NCBI GenBank assembly: GCA_900088475.1
Contig: FLMG01003335.1
Location: 23,153-87,152 of the forward strand
Source of the DNA: Hyphochytrium catenoides
Lineage: Eukaryota > Sar > Hyphochytriomycetes > Hyphochytriales > Hyphochytriaceae
Reading direction: 5' to 3'
DNA length: 64,000 nucleotides
Shown: in pieces, positions 33,740-46,165 of the stretch
Position numbering within the stretch: the first letter of the stretch is position 1
Layout of the letters: every line of letters begins with the position of its first letter
Position numbers and translations under genes: made by a program
The notes under the pieces: generated by a model
What the model saw: the letters and a program-made list of their open reading frames with translations, nothing else
Told to the model about the DNA's origin: nothing
Databases searched by the model: none

Positions 33740-36700
33740 TTAGAAGTAGCAATACCTGTTGGGATCCTCTGGTATGAGATCGTTCTTAATACCCCGATCT
33801 TCACATCTGGCTCTCAGCCGTTTGACATGCTTCTCCTTAACCTCGAGGCCCTGATCCTTCATCATCTGGTTTGGCAAAATTAGAAGTAGCACTGGGCGCC
33901 CTGCATGAACTGGCAATCCCACCTGCAGAAGCTTGAAGGAGTCATCGAAGCGCCCAGCTTTGGCACAGGCATCCACCATCAGTCCGAACATATCAGCATC
34001 AGGTTCAATGGGTCCATTCTGTATAGCAGAAATTGGAAATGAGAGCCACGAGAGAACATGAGGCCGCAAGAAGGACTCCATACGCTCAGAACTGAAAACG
34101 ATAAGGAAAGAGGTGGTGCAGGCTTCGGACATCACTACTATAGCCAAAGAGAGAAGTTGTAGTTTCAAGGCAGTAAGCTGCACTCCAAGGGCGCAATAGG
34201 CATGTAGAGCCTCCGGTTCACAGGGGCATCTTCTTACCTTCGCAAGCGACAGGAGAAGGTCTTTCGCAATTCCACCCTTACCCGCTCTGATGTACATCTT
34301 CATGAGTGACCGGAACGTATGGATCGTAGGCTCAATGTCGTGCTCATCGAACCTAGGAGCAACATAAGCGATTAGTGTGTATGTTACAATAAGGTCATTT
34401 GAGAAGGGTCCTCGCTCCTCATGGTCCACGACCCACGCGGCTTCCTTGGCAAGTAAGACAGTCCTTTGCGCAGGGCTTGATCTGCGGAACTATCCCACAA
34501 GACTATGGAGGTCATCCTCATATTTACAAGTGCATCTAGCTACAGTGTCATCTTGTTTCCAAATTGCTAGAACCCTCCTTCAGAAGTGTCTGCCCGATAT
34601 CCCTAGCCCTTGAGAACATAAGAACATAACTCTCACAGCTGTTTCTTACAGTGAAAGAACAGCTTTGGCTTTGTCAATCTCCACCGCTTCGGCGAAAACG
34701 TTCAGAAAACTGTTCAAAGAGGCCGACGAAACAGGGACATCACTCTCTTGAAGGTCTGCGAAAATGGCCTCTGCCTCACCCAAGAGCCGCTCCTTCAACT
34801 CCTCCTTTGTCTCTTCGACATGCGGCGAGAAAACCAGCGCTACGGAAGACGAAGTTAATGTCGATCTTAGATTGATGGCAGTGTGCTATAGCAGGCGAAG
34901 AAGGCAATAAGAGAGGGGCCCTGCTTTGAGAGATAACGCAATAGTAGTGGTCATGGCACAGACAAGGGCATGAACAGAAAGGGGAAAACATACAAATGGA
35001 TGACACCAAAGCCACTGACAAACGGGAATCCGACGTACACAAAAGAAAAAGGTCAACGCGGAGGTAGACGAAGGAGACATGACAGTTGAGTTTAGCGACT
35101 GACGGTATTGCTTTACCGTCAGAAATGCGCTTCGCTTCCGCTGTAGCTCGGTGGACAAGCTCCTCCGCTTTGTGCAGACCCCTTCGACCGTAAACATCCA
35201 AGACGACATCAAGTGCTTCTCGCTCCAAAAGCTCCTTTGTCCTGACCTCTTTTGATCTCTCCTCGTGTTCTTTTTCATCTGGATCTCGCTCTGCTAACCC
35301 CTCAAGTTCCTCCTCAAGTCGTTCCAACTCTTCGTCATCGTCGTCGTGAAAGAGCCCCTTGCTAGACCTCCTGGACTGGAACTCTGTGGAGCGTAAGGGA
35401 GCGTTCTTCGTCCGCTCGTACCTTTCGAGTGTATCGCGTGGATCTGCACCCCTCGACCGGTACCATATTACAAGGAGATGGTCAAGATCAGTCTGAGAGG
35501 TCTTTTGACTGGAGAAAGATGGCAAAGACTAAAATGACACAACCTTTGCTTTGGCATAATGTCGAAAGCAACAGCTATTGCGAAACTGGAGGGAAGACAG
35601 AAGGAGAACGCGAGGGTTACAAACCAACGTGTCATTGGCAGACACTAAGACTGTAACGGTGCAGGTACACTAAGACTGTAACGGTGCAGGTGACACTAGG
35701 TAACTAGAAGGCTAAGTAACATACCGTTGAGAACTACGGGCAAATACTCTGTCTCCTTGATCAGGCTGACACCCGCATCCTTCTTCTTACCCAGCCACTT
35801 GTGAGCGGAGAGAGCCTTTGCATAAGTGTTTAAGAGAGAAGAGAATGTGTGCTCTTCTGGTTCGTGGCCTTCATCCCTCATTTTCATGAAGGTCTTCACT
35901 GCACTCTCCACATCTCCGGTCTGCACGCAGCTCTGAAGCAGGATATTATAGCTTACAGTGTCGGGCTCATAGCCTGCCACCTTCATCCGCTGGTGCCTGG
36001 TAGTTACAAGGCATAGGAAAGTATCAGTGGAATGGAGACAAGGACCATAGATCATCGACGTGAGGAGAGAACCAATCAGGGCAATACGAACCACACGGTA
36101 GTCAGCTTCTGATAACCCGTAGAACGTGCACACGCCGTCATCATTGTGAGGAAAGTTTTCCTATCTGGTTCTATGCCCTTCTGTTGCATCTCTTCCATAA
36201 GATTGTTGGCTCGCTCAACCTGCTCGCAACGCATTATAAGGTACCGTGAGCAGTGAATTATCCGCAACGCCCTTGTACCTCTCCTCCCCACACCATGCCA
36301 TATGTTAAGTCTCTTCTGCATATGTTATGACCATTGAGACGGCTCGTCAATGCACACTACCCCACCCGCTAGGAAGGGAGACCAGCAAAATATCGTCAGC
36401 CGGCCCTTCCTGCCATTTCTACTAACCCTCCCCTAGCACTGTCACCGCGAGGCAGCTTTACTGGGCTTGGCTCTGAACTACTTGCACGAAATTGATACCC
36501 TTCCTCTTTCGTCGTCAAAGCAATGCCTTTCCCAGTTCGCACCATATTGGTCTTGGCGCAAGCCTTCATCATCGTAGTATAAAGCTGCAGATCTGGTTCT
36601 GCATACTCTTTCCTCATCTGTTCATAAAGCTTCCAAGCCATGTCTATCTTTCCTCGCCTGTATGGATAGGATACCGTCAGGGAATGCGTTCTCAACAAAC

Positions 36701-38247
36701 AGATACATACAAACAATTGGGCCTCATAGGGATGAGCCTGCTAGACAATTCCGGTCACTGTTTGGAGAAAACTGAAACCCAGATGCGTATAAGTAAACGA
36801 GACAGGCTAGCAACTAGGACCAAGGCTTCCAGTGACATTACTAGAGAAAGACATGGAGAGACATGAGCGAAGCCGGCCCTCAGGCTATCGGCCAATCGCT
36901 CTAGAGCAGGACCTGAAGTCAAGAACGGGAAGCGGGCCACACTAGGAGAGGAGGGTAGTGGAGAGACAGATAGAAGACAGAGTTTTAGCACTTACTCTAT
37001 ACATCCATCAATGAGGGGATTGAACACTCTAACACCGGGTCTTGCTCCTTGCTCCCTACAGTTCAAGTATCATAGAGCGGAAAATAAGACAGCTAGCTGA
37101 GGAGTATAACAGTCCATAGGAGTCCTACATTAGAGCGTTGATCAGCTGGAAGGCTTTATCAAGTCGATTAGCGCGAACGTAGCAATGCATCATTAGGCTA
37201 TTCATCACGTCCCCAGCCTCCACACCCTGGCCTTCAGCCCGTGCGACGACCTCAAGCGACTTGTCGATGTTTCTGTCCAAGGGAGGTTACCACGACGATA
37301 AGGCTTAGGTACGTAAGCATAGTGGGCAGTAATGTGGACCTGTCGCTTACCCTTTCCATGCATAGTAGCGCAGGATCCTTGCATACACTTCCTCTCCAGG
37401 CTCCATATATTTGCTTGTTTCAATGGACCGAACTGTTTTCCAAGCATCTGTTTCCTATAAGAGGGTAGTGGACATGACACGCTCAGCTATAACATAGTGC
37501 CTACTAGGTGCCTTCCTGCAGGCTCATGCGCTGGAAAAAAGCTATGCAGTTCGAAGATCGCCCTACCATATCAAGCTCCAACTGCATTCGTAACAGTTGC
37601 AGCAACGACTCCAGATTCCGTCGCCTAATTCCTTTCTTTAACTCTTCCTCCATCTGAAGCACGTCTGCCTTTGTAAACTGCATCCCAGGAAAAGGGCGGT
37701 TAGGGGAACGGTCGAAGGCTGTAGTCGACGGAGAGCACTATCGAAGATCTAATCGACCAAAGTGTACCTGAAAAGCTTCCGGTCGAGTTTGGAGGTCTCC
37801 CAAAATGTCTTCAGCAGAACTTTCCATAAGGTAACTAAAGACCCTATCTATCTTGCCCTCGAGACGAGACTCTTCAGGACCAGCACTCTCTTTGGTTTCC
37901 TCGACGACGGCCAGCTCCGACGTCATCCATGAGGGCTTCAGAGCGACTTTGGGAGGTTGAGCTTTGAGCTGACAGACCAACACATTAGTAAACAGCAACC
38001 CGTAGTATTAAGCCGGTAATAAACTGACCTTTTCACGTCTTCTTCTGAGCTGCTTTTTGCTCGGACCTGTCACCTTGGCTAGCAAGGCACTTACTCCACC
38101 TCTGCGCTTCAGCATCGGCTCAGTAACGTGAACAAACGAACGCCGATGCAAGTCGACTGATCTCCAGGCGGAACCTGGGCATAACGAGCTTGGACCGGCA
38201 AGGAGCAGTTGCCTACTCAAGACTGCTAAGGACGTCGCACGCTTCAT
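33740..38247 (-). CDS. Mitochondrial pentatricopeptide repeat (PPR) protein
   Basis: The gene starts at ATG 38247 with a presequence rich in Arg, Leu and Ser (MKRATSLAVLSRQLLL). It runs through at least a dozen exons to a stop at 33740 (ending NRYCYF). Helical-hairpin PPR units recur: EEVYARILRYYAWKG, VMNSLMMHCYVRANRLDKA, AWKLYEQMRKEYAEPDLQ, LMEEMQQKGIEPDRKTF, MKVAGYEPDTVSYNILLQ, MKMRDEGHEPEEHTF, FDEHDIEPTIHTFRSL and DADMFGLMVDACAKAGRF. PPR proteins bind organellar RNA in a sequence-specific way for processing, stability or translation. A highly acidic, helical insert (LERLEEELEGLAE, about 35170-35360) lies in the middle. No DYW deaminase or SMR domain is seen. Exact exon borders were not all resolved. 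Confidence 0.85.
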
Positions 38248-39119
38248 CTTCTTCTGTGTTTGCCGCTCCGCTCCTGATACGTCCTCTGAATAAGTTACTG
38301 TGGCAGCGGACCCACTGCGCCTCCGCGTGCTTGACCGAGGTGCCCTAAAGGTCTGTGGCTTCTCCTCCTTTTGTTTCCTGAGCTATCGCTAAAGCTCTAC
38401 CGGGACGAGCGAGGTGCCATTGTTCCGAAGCTCAAGCTTCATTCTGTCTCTTCATCACGGATGCACGGCGTTACATCTCATCCAACCCTTTCTCTGCTCT
38501 GTCTAAAGCAGAGGAAGTCCCTACTTCTGACTTCTGACCTCCAGTTGTCCCTTCTGATGATGATTCTTAAGAGAAAACAGATTAATCTATTTCTAGTAAC
38601 TAAATACCATGTCTGATTACTGATGGCCAATGTGGAGCGTTTCTAGAATGCATGGAACTGTGGGAAATGTACCTTCTGAGCTCAGGAATACCTAACTCTA
38701 GCCCATTGGCCCGTGGGTTATAGCAATTTCTGAGCCATCAACGAACATCAGAAGAAGGGAGCAGAAAGACGAGGCGAAAGGGTGATCAGAAGGTCCCTCT
38801 AATCTCTCAGAATGCCCTCAGCAGGCGATCTTCAGATCCTCCTTATCAAGCTGAGCACACTGCTGGCACCTCGGCAGGCGGTGCACCTTCGTCTTGGCAC
38901 AAAGCACAGGCACACTCGGCCTCATGCCCGATGTTCTCCCTCCGACACGCCTCTCAAACCAAAAGAGCTCTGGTTGAAAGAAGAGAGAACGAGCACCGCC
39001 ACTTAGTGGGAGACCTGCACTTCCCTTTCTCCACGCCGCTTTTATCAGTAGATCCCAACCTCATCTACGGAGATTGATAGTGACGTTAAGGAGCTACTGG
39101 TCCCATAGGACATCGAACC
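38248..39119. other. Divergent intergenic region between PPR and ClpB genes
   Basis: About 870 bp separate the start codons of two mitochondrial-protein genes transcribed away from each other. A shared or back-to-back promoter is plausible. No recognisable ORF or element was found; a 64-codon frame at 38812-39006 has no features. Confidence 0.5.
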
Positions 39120-41801
39120 ATGCTATCTGCAGTAAAGAACCCTGTGAAGAGGGCCCTGCCATCAGTAGCAGCACTGTGGAAGCCCAATCGCGTCTCACTG
39201 TTGGCGATTCCAAGACGTTTAGCTCCACCTCTTGTACGCCCGGTGACCTCAAAGCTTGCCCTGCACGGAAGTACTGTCCTCAGAGCTGCTTCTGCGTCAC
39301 AAGGATGGAGAGGCTTTGCTAATCAAGCACCTCAAGGCCAGGCGTGGGTCAATCCTGAGAATGTCCCTGCAGGAGAAAGCTTGACGAAGTACGGTAGAGA
39401 TCTGACTGCTGTTGCTAAGGGTAAGCAATATTAAACTGTCTTGTAACCCATCCTTTATCTGACTTCTTGTAATGCAGACGGCAAACTCGACCCTGTCATT
39501 GGTCGTGAGGAGGAGATTCGGCGAACTATTCAGGTGTTGAGTAGGAGAACAAAGAATAATCCAGGTAACGAACAGAGGTGAGGTATTAATGCAGCGGGTA
39601 GCATCTAACTCTCTCCATTCCTCTCTGTCATATTCCAGTCTTGATTGGTGAGCCAGGCGTGGGAAAGACAGCAATGTAAGTCTTGACTTGGTGAGGACTT
39701 GCTGGCAACAAGGAAACTAATCCATGTATCTTTCTCCTCTCTATCTTGAAGCGCCGAGGGTCTGGCGCAGCGGATTGCGGCTGGAGAAGTCCCTGAAAGC
39801 ATGAAGAAGATGCGGGTAGTTGCATTGGATATGGCGCAGCTAGTAGCTGGTGCGAAGTTTCGAGGCGAGTTTGAAGAGAGACTGAAGGCTGTTCTTAAGG
39901 ACGTGGAGGAATCCAACGGTGAGGTCATCCTCTTCATTGACGAGCTCCATACGCTGGTAGGGGCAGGAGCGGCCGAGGGGTCTGTGGATGCCTCCAACAT
40001 GCTCAAGCCAGCTTTGGCAAGAGGCACACTGCGTTGTATGGGAGCCACTACCTTAGACGAGTATAGAAAGTACATAGAGAAGGACGCAGCGCTTGCGCGA
40101 CGATTCCAGCCTGTCCTTGTAAGCGAGCCAGGTGTTGATGACACCGTGACCATCTTGCGAGGGCTCAAGGAGAAATATGAAGTGCATCACGGTGTGCGGA
40201 TCACAGATGGAGCTTTGGTAACGGCAGCCACCCTTGCCAATCGGTATCTGACAGAGAGAAAGATGCCCGATAAGGCCATAGATCTCATTGACGAAGCTGC
40301 ATCCCGCTTGAGACTGCAGCAAGAGAGCAAGCCCGAGCCTATTGACAAACTGGAAAGAGAGATCATAATGCGCAAGATAGAGATAGAAGCGCTCAGAAAG
40401 GAAACTGACCAGGCTTCGAAGAAGAGGATGGAACACCTCGATGAGCAGGTGAGATTGCTCCAGAAAGAAGTAGATGCCCTTACGGAGACTTGGAAGAAAG
40501 AGAAAGAGTACCTGCAAGAGATGAAGCAAGCTAAGGAAAAGTTAGAGGAAGCGAGAAGAGAACTTGTCTTGGCTCAACAGAGAGGGGACTACGCTCGCGC
40601 AGGAGAAATCCTCCACGGGGAGATCCCACGGCTGGAGCGCTTAGCAGAGGCCGCCGCTAGTCAAGAGGACGGACCGACGAATAAACCGCTCTTAAATGAC
40701 GCGGTGACGTCCGACCACATCGCAGAGGTCGTTGCCAGAGCAAGCGGCATTCCCGTATCTAACCTGATGGAAGGAGAAAAACAAAAACTCTTGAACATGG
40801 AAAAGCAACTTTCTGAGAGAGTTATCGGCCAACCCGAGGCAGTCACGGCGGTCAGCAATTGTATAAAACTATCAAGAGCGGGGCTCCATGGACACAACCG
40901 TCCCCTTGGTGTCTTCCTCTTTCTCGGACCAACGGGCGTGGGCAAGACAGAACTGACGAAAGCTCTCTGTGAGTTCATGTTTGATGATCCCCACGCCATG
41001 ACGCGGATTGACATGTCCGAGTATATGGAGAAGTTCAGCATCAGCAGACTCATTGGGGCCCCCCCGGGTTATGTTGGCTACGAAGAAGGAGGGACTCTGA
41101 CGGAAGCTGTGAGAAGACGACCATACCAAGTCATTCTTTTTGACGAGTTCGAGAAAGCCCACAGAGATGTTTCCAACCTTCTCTTGCAGGTGTTTGACGA
41201 AGGTAAGATAGGGGCTTCCTCTTGGTTTACACCTAGTTAGCTGTCCATCCCTCTCATCCCAACTCTCCCTCTTACGCAAACGTCGCCATCTGCAGGTCGT
41301 CTCACTGACTCACAAGGACGGCTTGTGGACTTCCGGAACACCGTTATTATTTTGACGAGCAATCTGGGTTCAGAAATTCTCATGAACCTTCCGGAAGGAG
41401 TCCCAAGCTCTGCCGTAGCAGCAGACGTTAGGGCGGTCGTTCGCTCACGCTTTGCCCCAGAATTTCTTAACCGCATCGATGAACAGATTGTCTTCAACAA
41501 GCTCTCTAGGCAGGCGATGACCCACATTGTGGACTTACAACTGGACCAGGTCTCCAAGATGCTTACAGAGCGGGAGCTGAACTTTGAAGTGACAGACAGA
41601 GCGAAGAAGTGGCTGGCGGATATATCTTATGATCCACACTACGGAGCTCGTCCTCTCAAAAGAGCTATCCAGCGCTATCTGCTAAACCCTCTCGCCAACA
41701 GGTTGCTAGAGGGACACTACAGCGACGGAGATACCGTTAAAGTGGATTACGACCCCTCACTCGGAGACCTGCCACCTGAGACGGCACTGATATTCAATTA
41801 G
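39120..41801 (+). CDS. Mitochondrial ClpB/HSP78-type disaggregase
   Basis: Five exons (39120-39420, 39478-39564, 39639-39675, 39752-41202, 41296-41801) give 793 aa. An Arg/Ala/Leu-rich presequence of about 70 residues leads directly into [23 protein letters not shown], the start of AAA1. AAA1 has Walker A GEPGVGKT and Walker B VILFIDEL. The coiled-coil middle domain spans about residues 320-440 ([17 protein letters not shown]). AAA2 has Walker A GPTGVGKT, pore loop GYVGYEEGG and Walker B VILFDE, and the protein ends with a typical Clp D2-small domain ([16 protein letters not shown]). Such proteins use ATP to thread aggregated proteins and work with mitochondrial Hsp70. The N-terminal Clp-N domain is absent, as in fungal HSP78. 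Introns are 57-93 bp. Confidence 0.95.
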
Positions 41802-42743
41802 CAGTCTGAAGTGCAGCCCTACGAAGCCGAAGCCTGTAGTGCATATAGGGATTAGGCTTTTCATCTTCACCAAGAATCGTACTAATCTGATGGCGTGCTA
41901 TTGCAAAATTCAGCTCTTCCAAGCTCTCACCATCACCTAACCTTAAAGAGTATTGGAGCATGATCTTCTTGCATCTGGTGAGAGAAGCATCACCTCGGAA
42001 GCTTCCCCTGAAGCTGAGCTAGTTCATACTATCATTCACTCTAAATGTGTGTCGTCTGCATCCGTTTTGCCATTACAGGCTGGTGCTTTTCTGAGAAAAT
42101 GGCCTCCTAGGCTAGCTGGGCTTATCTACCCACGAATCAAACAGGCAGGAGTAAGAAATAACTCGGCTGCTGGACCTGTGGCAATCCTGGACACAAGCAA
42201 ATAGATTGTCCAGACTACGAACCCCAACCCAGTGAGGAGGACACTGCCACAAAGCTGGGATACAAGGGGAAAAGGAGCGGAAGAAACGCACTAAGAAGAA
42301 GAAGATATACGATCATGACAGCATGACAGCAACCACGACCTCAACCCAAAGCAGTCCCACGTCCAAGGATCAGCGATGGAGTTGTGGGCTTTCAGGATGC
42401 ACAGCCAACATGTCCCATGAGAGTCCACGATCCCTGATGCCTTGTATTGTCCGAGGCTTGAGCTGGAGAACAATTATTTGACATTACCTGCAGGCGTTAC
42501 ATCTCCCGCTCCTTCCACCCAACGATGTGTCACACTCTGAGCGTATATTATACTCCCTAACGTCACATTTCTTGGCGCAGGTTTCATAGTGGTACCAACG
42601 TTAGCGGCTACTGCACTGCTATTTTTCTGATCAGCATCACTCTCTCGATCCGCATGCCTCCTTCTCGTTCTGTTCTGTGTGTGTGCCGCTGTCTCTCTTC
42701 GTCTTTCATCCATTGCCTCTTCTCCTTGTAGCTCTTCTTAGCT
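41802..42743. other. Intergenic region with a zinc-knuckle remnant
   Basis: About 940 bp lie between ClpB and the 90-aa gene. Apart from the CCHC fragment described separately, there is a plus-strand stretch near 42080-42150 preceded by an acceptor-like sequence. A 79-codon Arg-rich minus-strand frame lies at 42474-42713. Neither is supported by a recognisable domain. Confidence 0.4.
42165..42326 (+). pseudogene. CCHC zinc-knuckle fragment
   Basis: The plus-strand frame from 42165 encodes GCWTCGNPGHKQIDCP. This is an intact C-x2-C-x4-H-x4-C zinc knuckle, followed by an acidic segment (DYEPQPSEED) and a basic Lys/Arg-rich stretch up to a stop at 42326. An in-frame TAA lies immediately upstream of the knuckle (before 42162), and no acceptor can bypass it, so no complete gene can be drawn. 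Zinc knuckles occur in retrotransposon Gag proteins and in RNA-binding or splicing factors. A decayed gene or element fragment is the simplest reading, but a chance match cannot be excluded. Confidence 0.4.
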
Positions 42744-43068
42744 CTACTCTAAGCTTAGGGACATCTCCAAAGTTTTTCTGGATGCCGTGATCGTCTTGGC
42801 TACCTTCCTGGCCTCAGCTTCCGTAGGGAAGGCCCACAGGTCAATCCTTTCCGAAGCCCCGGCGTGCGAAGACAGGGTCTGGGCTGAGCGGTACGGCTCT
42901 AACAGTTGATTAGCAGTCATGGAGAAGCTCATGGAGAGCAAGACGCTTACGGAACTTCGCCAGTAAGCCCTTCTTGTGGATCGCCTGCGTGACTTTCTGC
43001 ATACGCCTTTTTGTACTTCCGAACTCCTTTCTGAGTTCAAGCCTTTCCACGCCACCTAATCTTCGCAT
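42744..43068 (-). CDS. Small basic protein of unknown function (90 aa)
   Basis: Two minus-strand exons (42951-43068, 42744-42898) joined by a 52-bp GTAAGC...TTAG intron close exactly to 90 aa. The N-terminal half is strongly basic (RRLGGVERLELRK, STKRRMQKVTQAIHKK), as in an organellar presequence or RNA-binding helix. The C-terminal half contains ERIDLWAFPTEAEARK and VAKTITASRKTLE. I do not recognise the family. The ATG at 43068 overlaps the ATG of the TPR gene on the other strand. The minus frame stays open upstream to 43236, so a longer N-terminus is possible. Confidence 0.55.
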
Positions 43069-46009
43069 GCCCCATAGGGAGCTGGACGGTGCAGGAGTGA
43101 GCACTAAAACCCCAGGGGTAAGAGGCGAGGAGCGGAAGGCCATCTTGGCCCAGCGAGTGCTGGATGCACGAAAAGAAGTCGCGAGAGCGGAGTGGCGAAA
43201 GCAGCGACAGGGCTCCAGCCAGGGACCTATCGCCAACGAACGCGAAAGTGAGGGGAATGTGGTGAAAGAAAAGTTCCTTCAGCCCTCCAAGTCGCCACCA
43301 CCCCAGGCAGCGACACAGAATCATGCCACCGAAAGGGGTGAGTTATTCTTCCTTCCCACTTATGAGATCTAACCCTTTAAGCCTAATCGCCCTGGTGGTC
43401 CACTTACTCTTAGTCAACTCACAATCAATTTGTGGCAGCTTTGGTCATCCTCAGGTCTCCCCTGCCAGCTCCGGAATTTCTCAGGTTGGGCGACACCAAT
43501 CAAGCTTTTATGGCTTCTGTGTGAATCATGATGCTTAGAGCTTAACTTCTTTAACAAGTTTGCCTTAACTCTACTCTCTGCCTCCTCAGCCGAGAAGTCC
43601 ATATGGTGCCGAAGCAGAGGTAATCGGGATGTCGGAAAGACATCATTGTGCGGGGAAGAAGGGTGACGAAAGAGCAATAGAGCCTAATGGCCTTTCCGCG
43701 CGTTCTTGCAAACCAACTGAAGTCGATTCGCCTGCTCCAGCTTCAGAGGAGGATGTTGGGCTTCTCCAAATGGCGCACTGGGCTGAGGTACTTTTCTGCC
43801 TTAGAGAGCTGAAGAGTACATTTCCACCTCCACCATTTTCTTTTTATGCCCTTAGCAGTCACGCGGTTCTCCAGTTCCACTTTTTCTTCCATTTCTGAAC
43901 CGGGTTATGTCTTCCTGCTGAGTATGGATCTCCTAGGTCACCTGCATATCTGACCGCACCATGTTACACTCTCTCAGGTACAGGAGAAAGACTATGGCAA
44001 GGCGGATAGCTGCTATCAGCAATACCTTCGTTCTCACCCCGACGACGGCGGTAAGGCCTACCTTCGTGCACCCTTCTTCACTTGTTTCTACTATTTCCAG
44101 AGCTACCTTCACGTGCACATAGACTCCTCACCAGTTCAGATATACTATTAGGAGGTTTAGTCTCTATCGTATGCCAGGTTCCTTTGACTGCTAATCTGCA
44201 CCCATATTACTTTTTGTCCGTGCTCCTCTTGTTTTACCTATTGCCGCCTGGCGTGGAGCTGATCGGATATTCAATTTCAGCTACCCTAGGGCATTACGCT
44301 TATTTCTTGGAAAGGAGGCTCAAACAATTGGACAGAGCTGAACAGTTCTATCAACGGGCACTGGAGGCTCATCCTGATCTTGTGCCTACCATATCCCAGT
44401 ATGCAAAGTGAGTGCACTTGGCAACGTGAATCCAAGCTCCTAAGCTTGTCTGCGGATTGTGCCGTTGTTGTCCACCCCTAGAGCTTCTTTGCAGGACTCG
44501 GCACACAGCCTTACAATCAATTACCTCTTCCATACTTCTCAGTGTCACTCTATCTCTTGATAAGCGCTTAATTTTCTGCATCCCACTTGACTTGCATGAT
44601 GTGCACGTCCTTGACTTTGCTGGTGTGCATTCCTTGAATTTGGGGAGACGTAGGCTTACATCTCGGCCCTGTACCTCTATACATGCCCCAGTTGATTATC
44701 TTTGTCCTAAATTCTCCGGTACTGTGAGCGTTGCATGGTTGCTGCCTCTTTTAAACCCTCTCTCAAGTCAGCTCTTTCTGTTCTCCTTCTATTGCTACAT
44801 CAGCTATCTAAAAAAGCATCGAGGAGATTACGACCGTGCAGAACAGTACTACAAGCTTGCCCTGGAGAAAGCACCGGGCCATCCGGACCTGTTGGGCAAC
44901 TATGCTCTGTTCTTGAAGGGGTGCAGAAGAAATCTATTTAAGGCAGAAGCGCTCTTCAAGGAAGCGCTAGTCAAAGACCCATATCATAGTAACAACCTAG
45001 GTAAGCTTCACGAGTGGGGCATAAGCAAGGCAATTGTCACTTAGGCCTAGGACCGGACCGGGACCTGCAGAGCTTAGGCCGCCTTGGTCAAGCACAACTG
45101 AGACATCTTCCTCATAAACTGTAGGCAGCTATGCTGGCCTGCTGAAGAAGGTCGGCCGTTTCGATGAGGCCGAATCTTTATATCTTAGGGCCACAGCCAA
45201 CGAGACTTGCAACGCGAACATTCTTGGTGAGCCTTACTTATGACTACCATATAGGTGAAAGAGTTTAAGAGTCGGGAACGAGATGTGAGGAAGAAGTGGA
45301 ATGAGATCAAAGAAAGATATAAGGAACAGGGTCAGTCCTAGACTAAGAGGCGAGAGATTATCCTGAGTTTTGGAGCGCAAGCTTTATGCCAAATATTCAG
45401 AGACTGTAAGTACCGGGAGAGAGCAGGACACGGAAGACTGGTAGAGGGGTCTTCGCTTCTAACCTCTAGTTATCCTGTCAATAGGTAACTTCGCCAACTT
45501 TATGCACTCTGTACGAGGCAAGCCTTCTGTCGCACGAGATCTCTATCTTCGGGCGTTGAGACAAGATGCGGAAAATCACATGGTCGCCAGGAACTACGCA
45601 ATCTTTCTAAGAGATACGCCGGGCATGTGGGCAGGACGAGGCAAACGGTAAGCACAAAGTAATCTTCCGGGACTGTTCTCTAGGAGCTGATAACAGGAAC
45701 CGAGTATCGGCTCCCCCTTTGAACTCTAAACGTATGGAATACTAACTTTCCAATCCTTTCCTCTTGCCCAAATCCGCTGCTCCAATCTACTGTTATCGTC
45801 TTCGTGACAACTGTGTCACCGGCTGATTGCTTTTCAAAAGTATTCAAGGTAGACCGCCTTCAGCGATGAAAAAGCAGACTGATGGAGGAGACGGTATGAG
45901 CACTATCGACGAGAGAGGAAGCAGAGGAGAAAGAAGCACGGACGGCCAGCTAACAGCGAGATCAGTCCAGTCTTCGTATTCTTCCAATGTTGTCCTCTCT
46001 CAAGCCTAA
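43067..46009 (+). CDS. Tetratricopeptide (TPR) repeat protein
   Basis: Eight exons (43067-43337, 43618-43787, 43978-44050, 44281-44407, 44804-45000, 45125-45226, 45485-45647, 45841-46009) close in frame to 423 aa. The first 145 or so residues are charged and probably disordered. TPR-type helical pairs follow with the usual 34-40 residue spacing: YGKADSCYQQYLRSHPD, LDRAEQFYQRALEAHPD, YDRAEQYYKLALEKAPG, LFKAEALFKEALVKDP, FDEAESLYLRATANE and SVARDLYLRALRQDAE. Each is linked by G-x-Y-A/N-F-A segments such as LGHYAYFLE, LGNYALFLK and GNFANFM. TPR arrays are protein-binding scaffolds; the partner is unknown. The C-terminal 55 residues are Ser/Arg-rich. The start was chosen as the ATG at 43067; the frame is open upstream to 42974. 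Confidence 0.82.
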
Positions 46010-46165
46010 GGGAGGCTGTGTCCAAACCTGCTCCCTAAAGAGCTATAACGTTATGACCGAGTCTTTCTTCCCGGGAAGGACAGATCCTGGAAGATCCTTT
46101 CTGTTCAGACGTACACCATAAGAAACATTGAACGTCTGCCGGGTCCATTTAAAGGCAATTAAGGG

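Noticed and set aside
39605-40168. 187-codon minus-strand frame over ClpB
   Set aside because: It overlaps highly conserved AAA1 sequence on the plus strand and has no recognisable domain.
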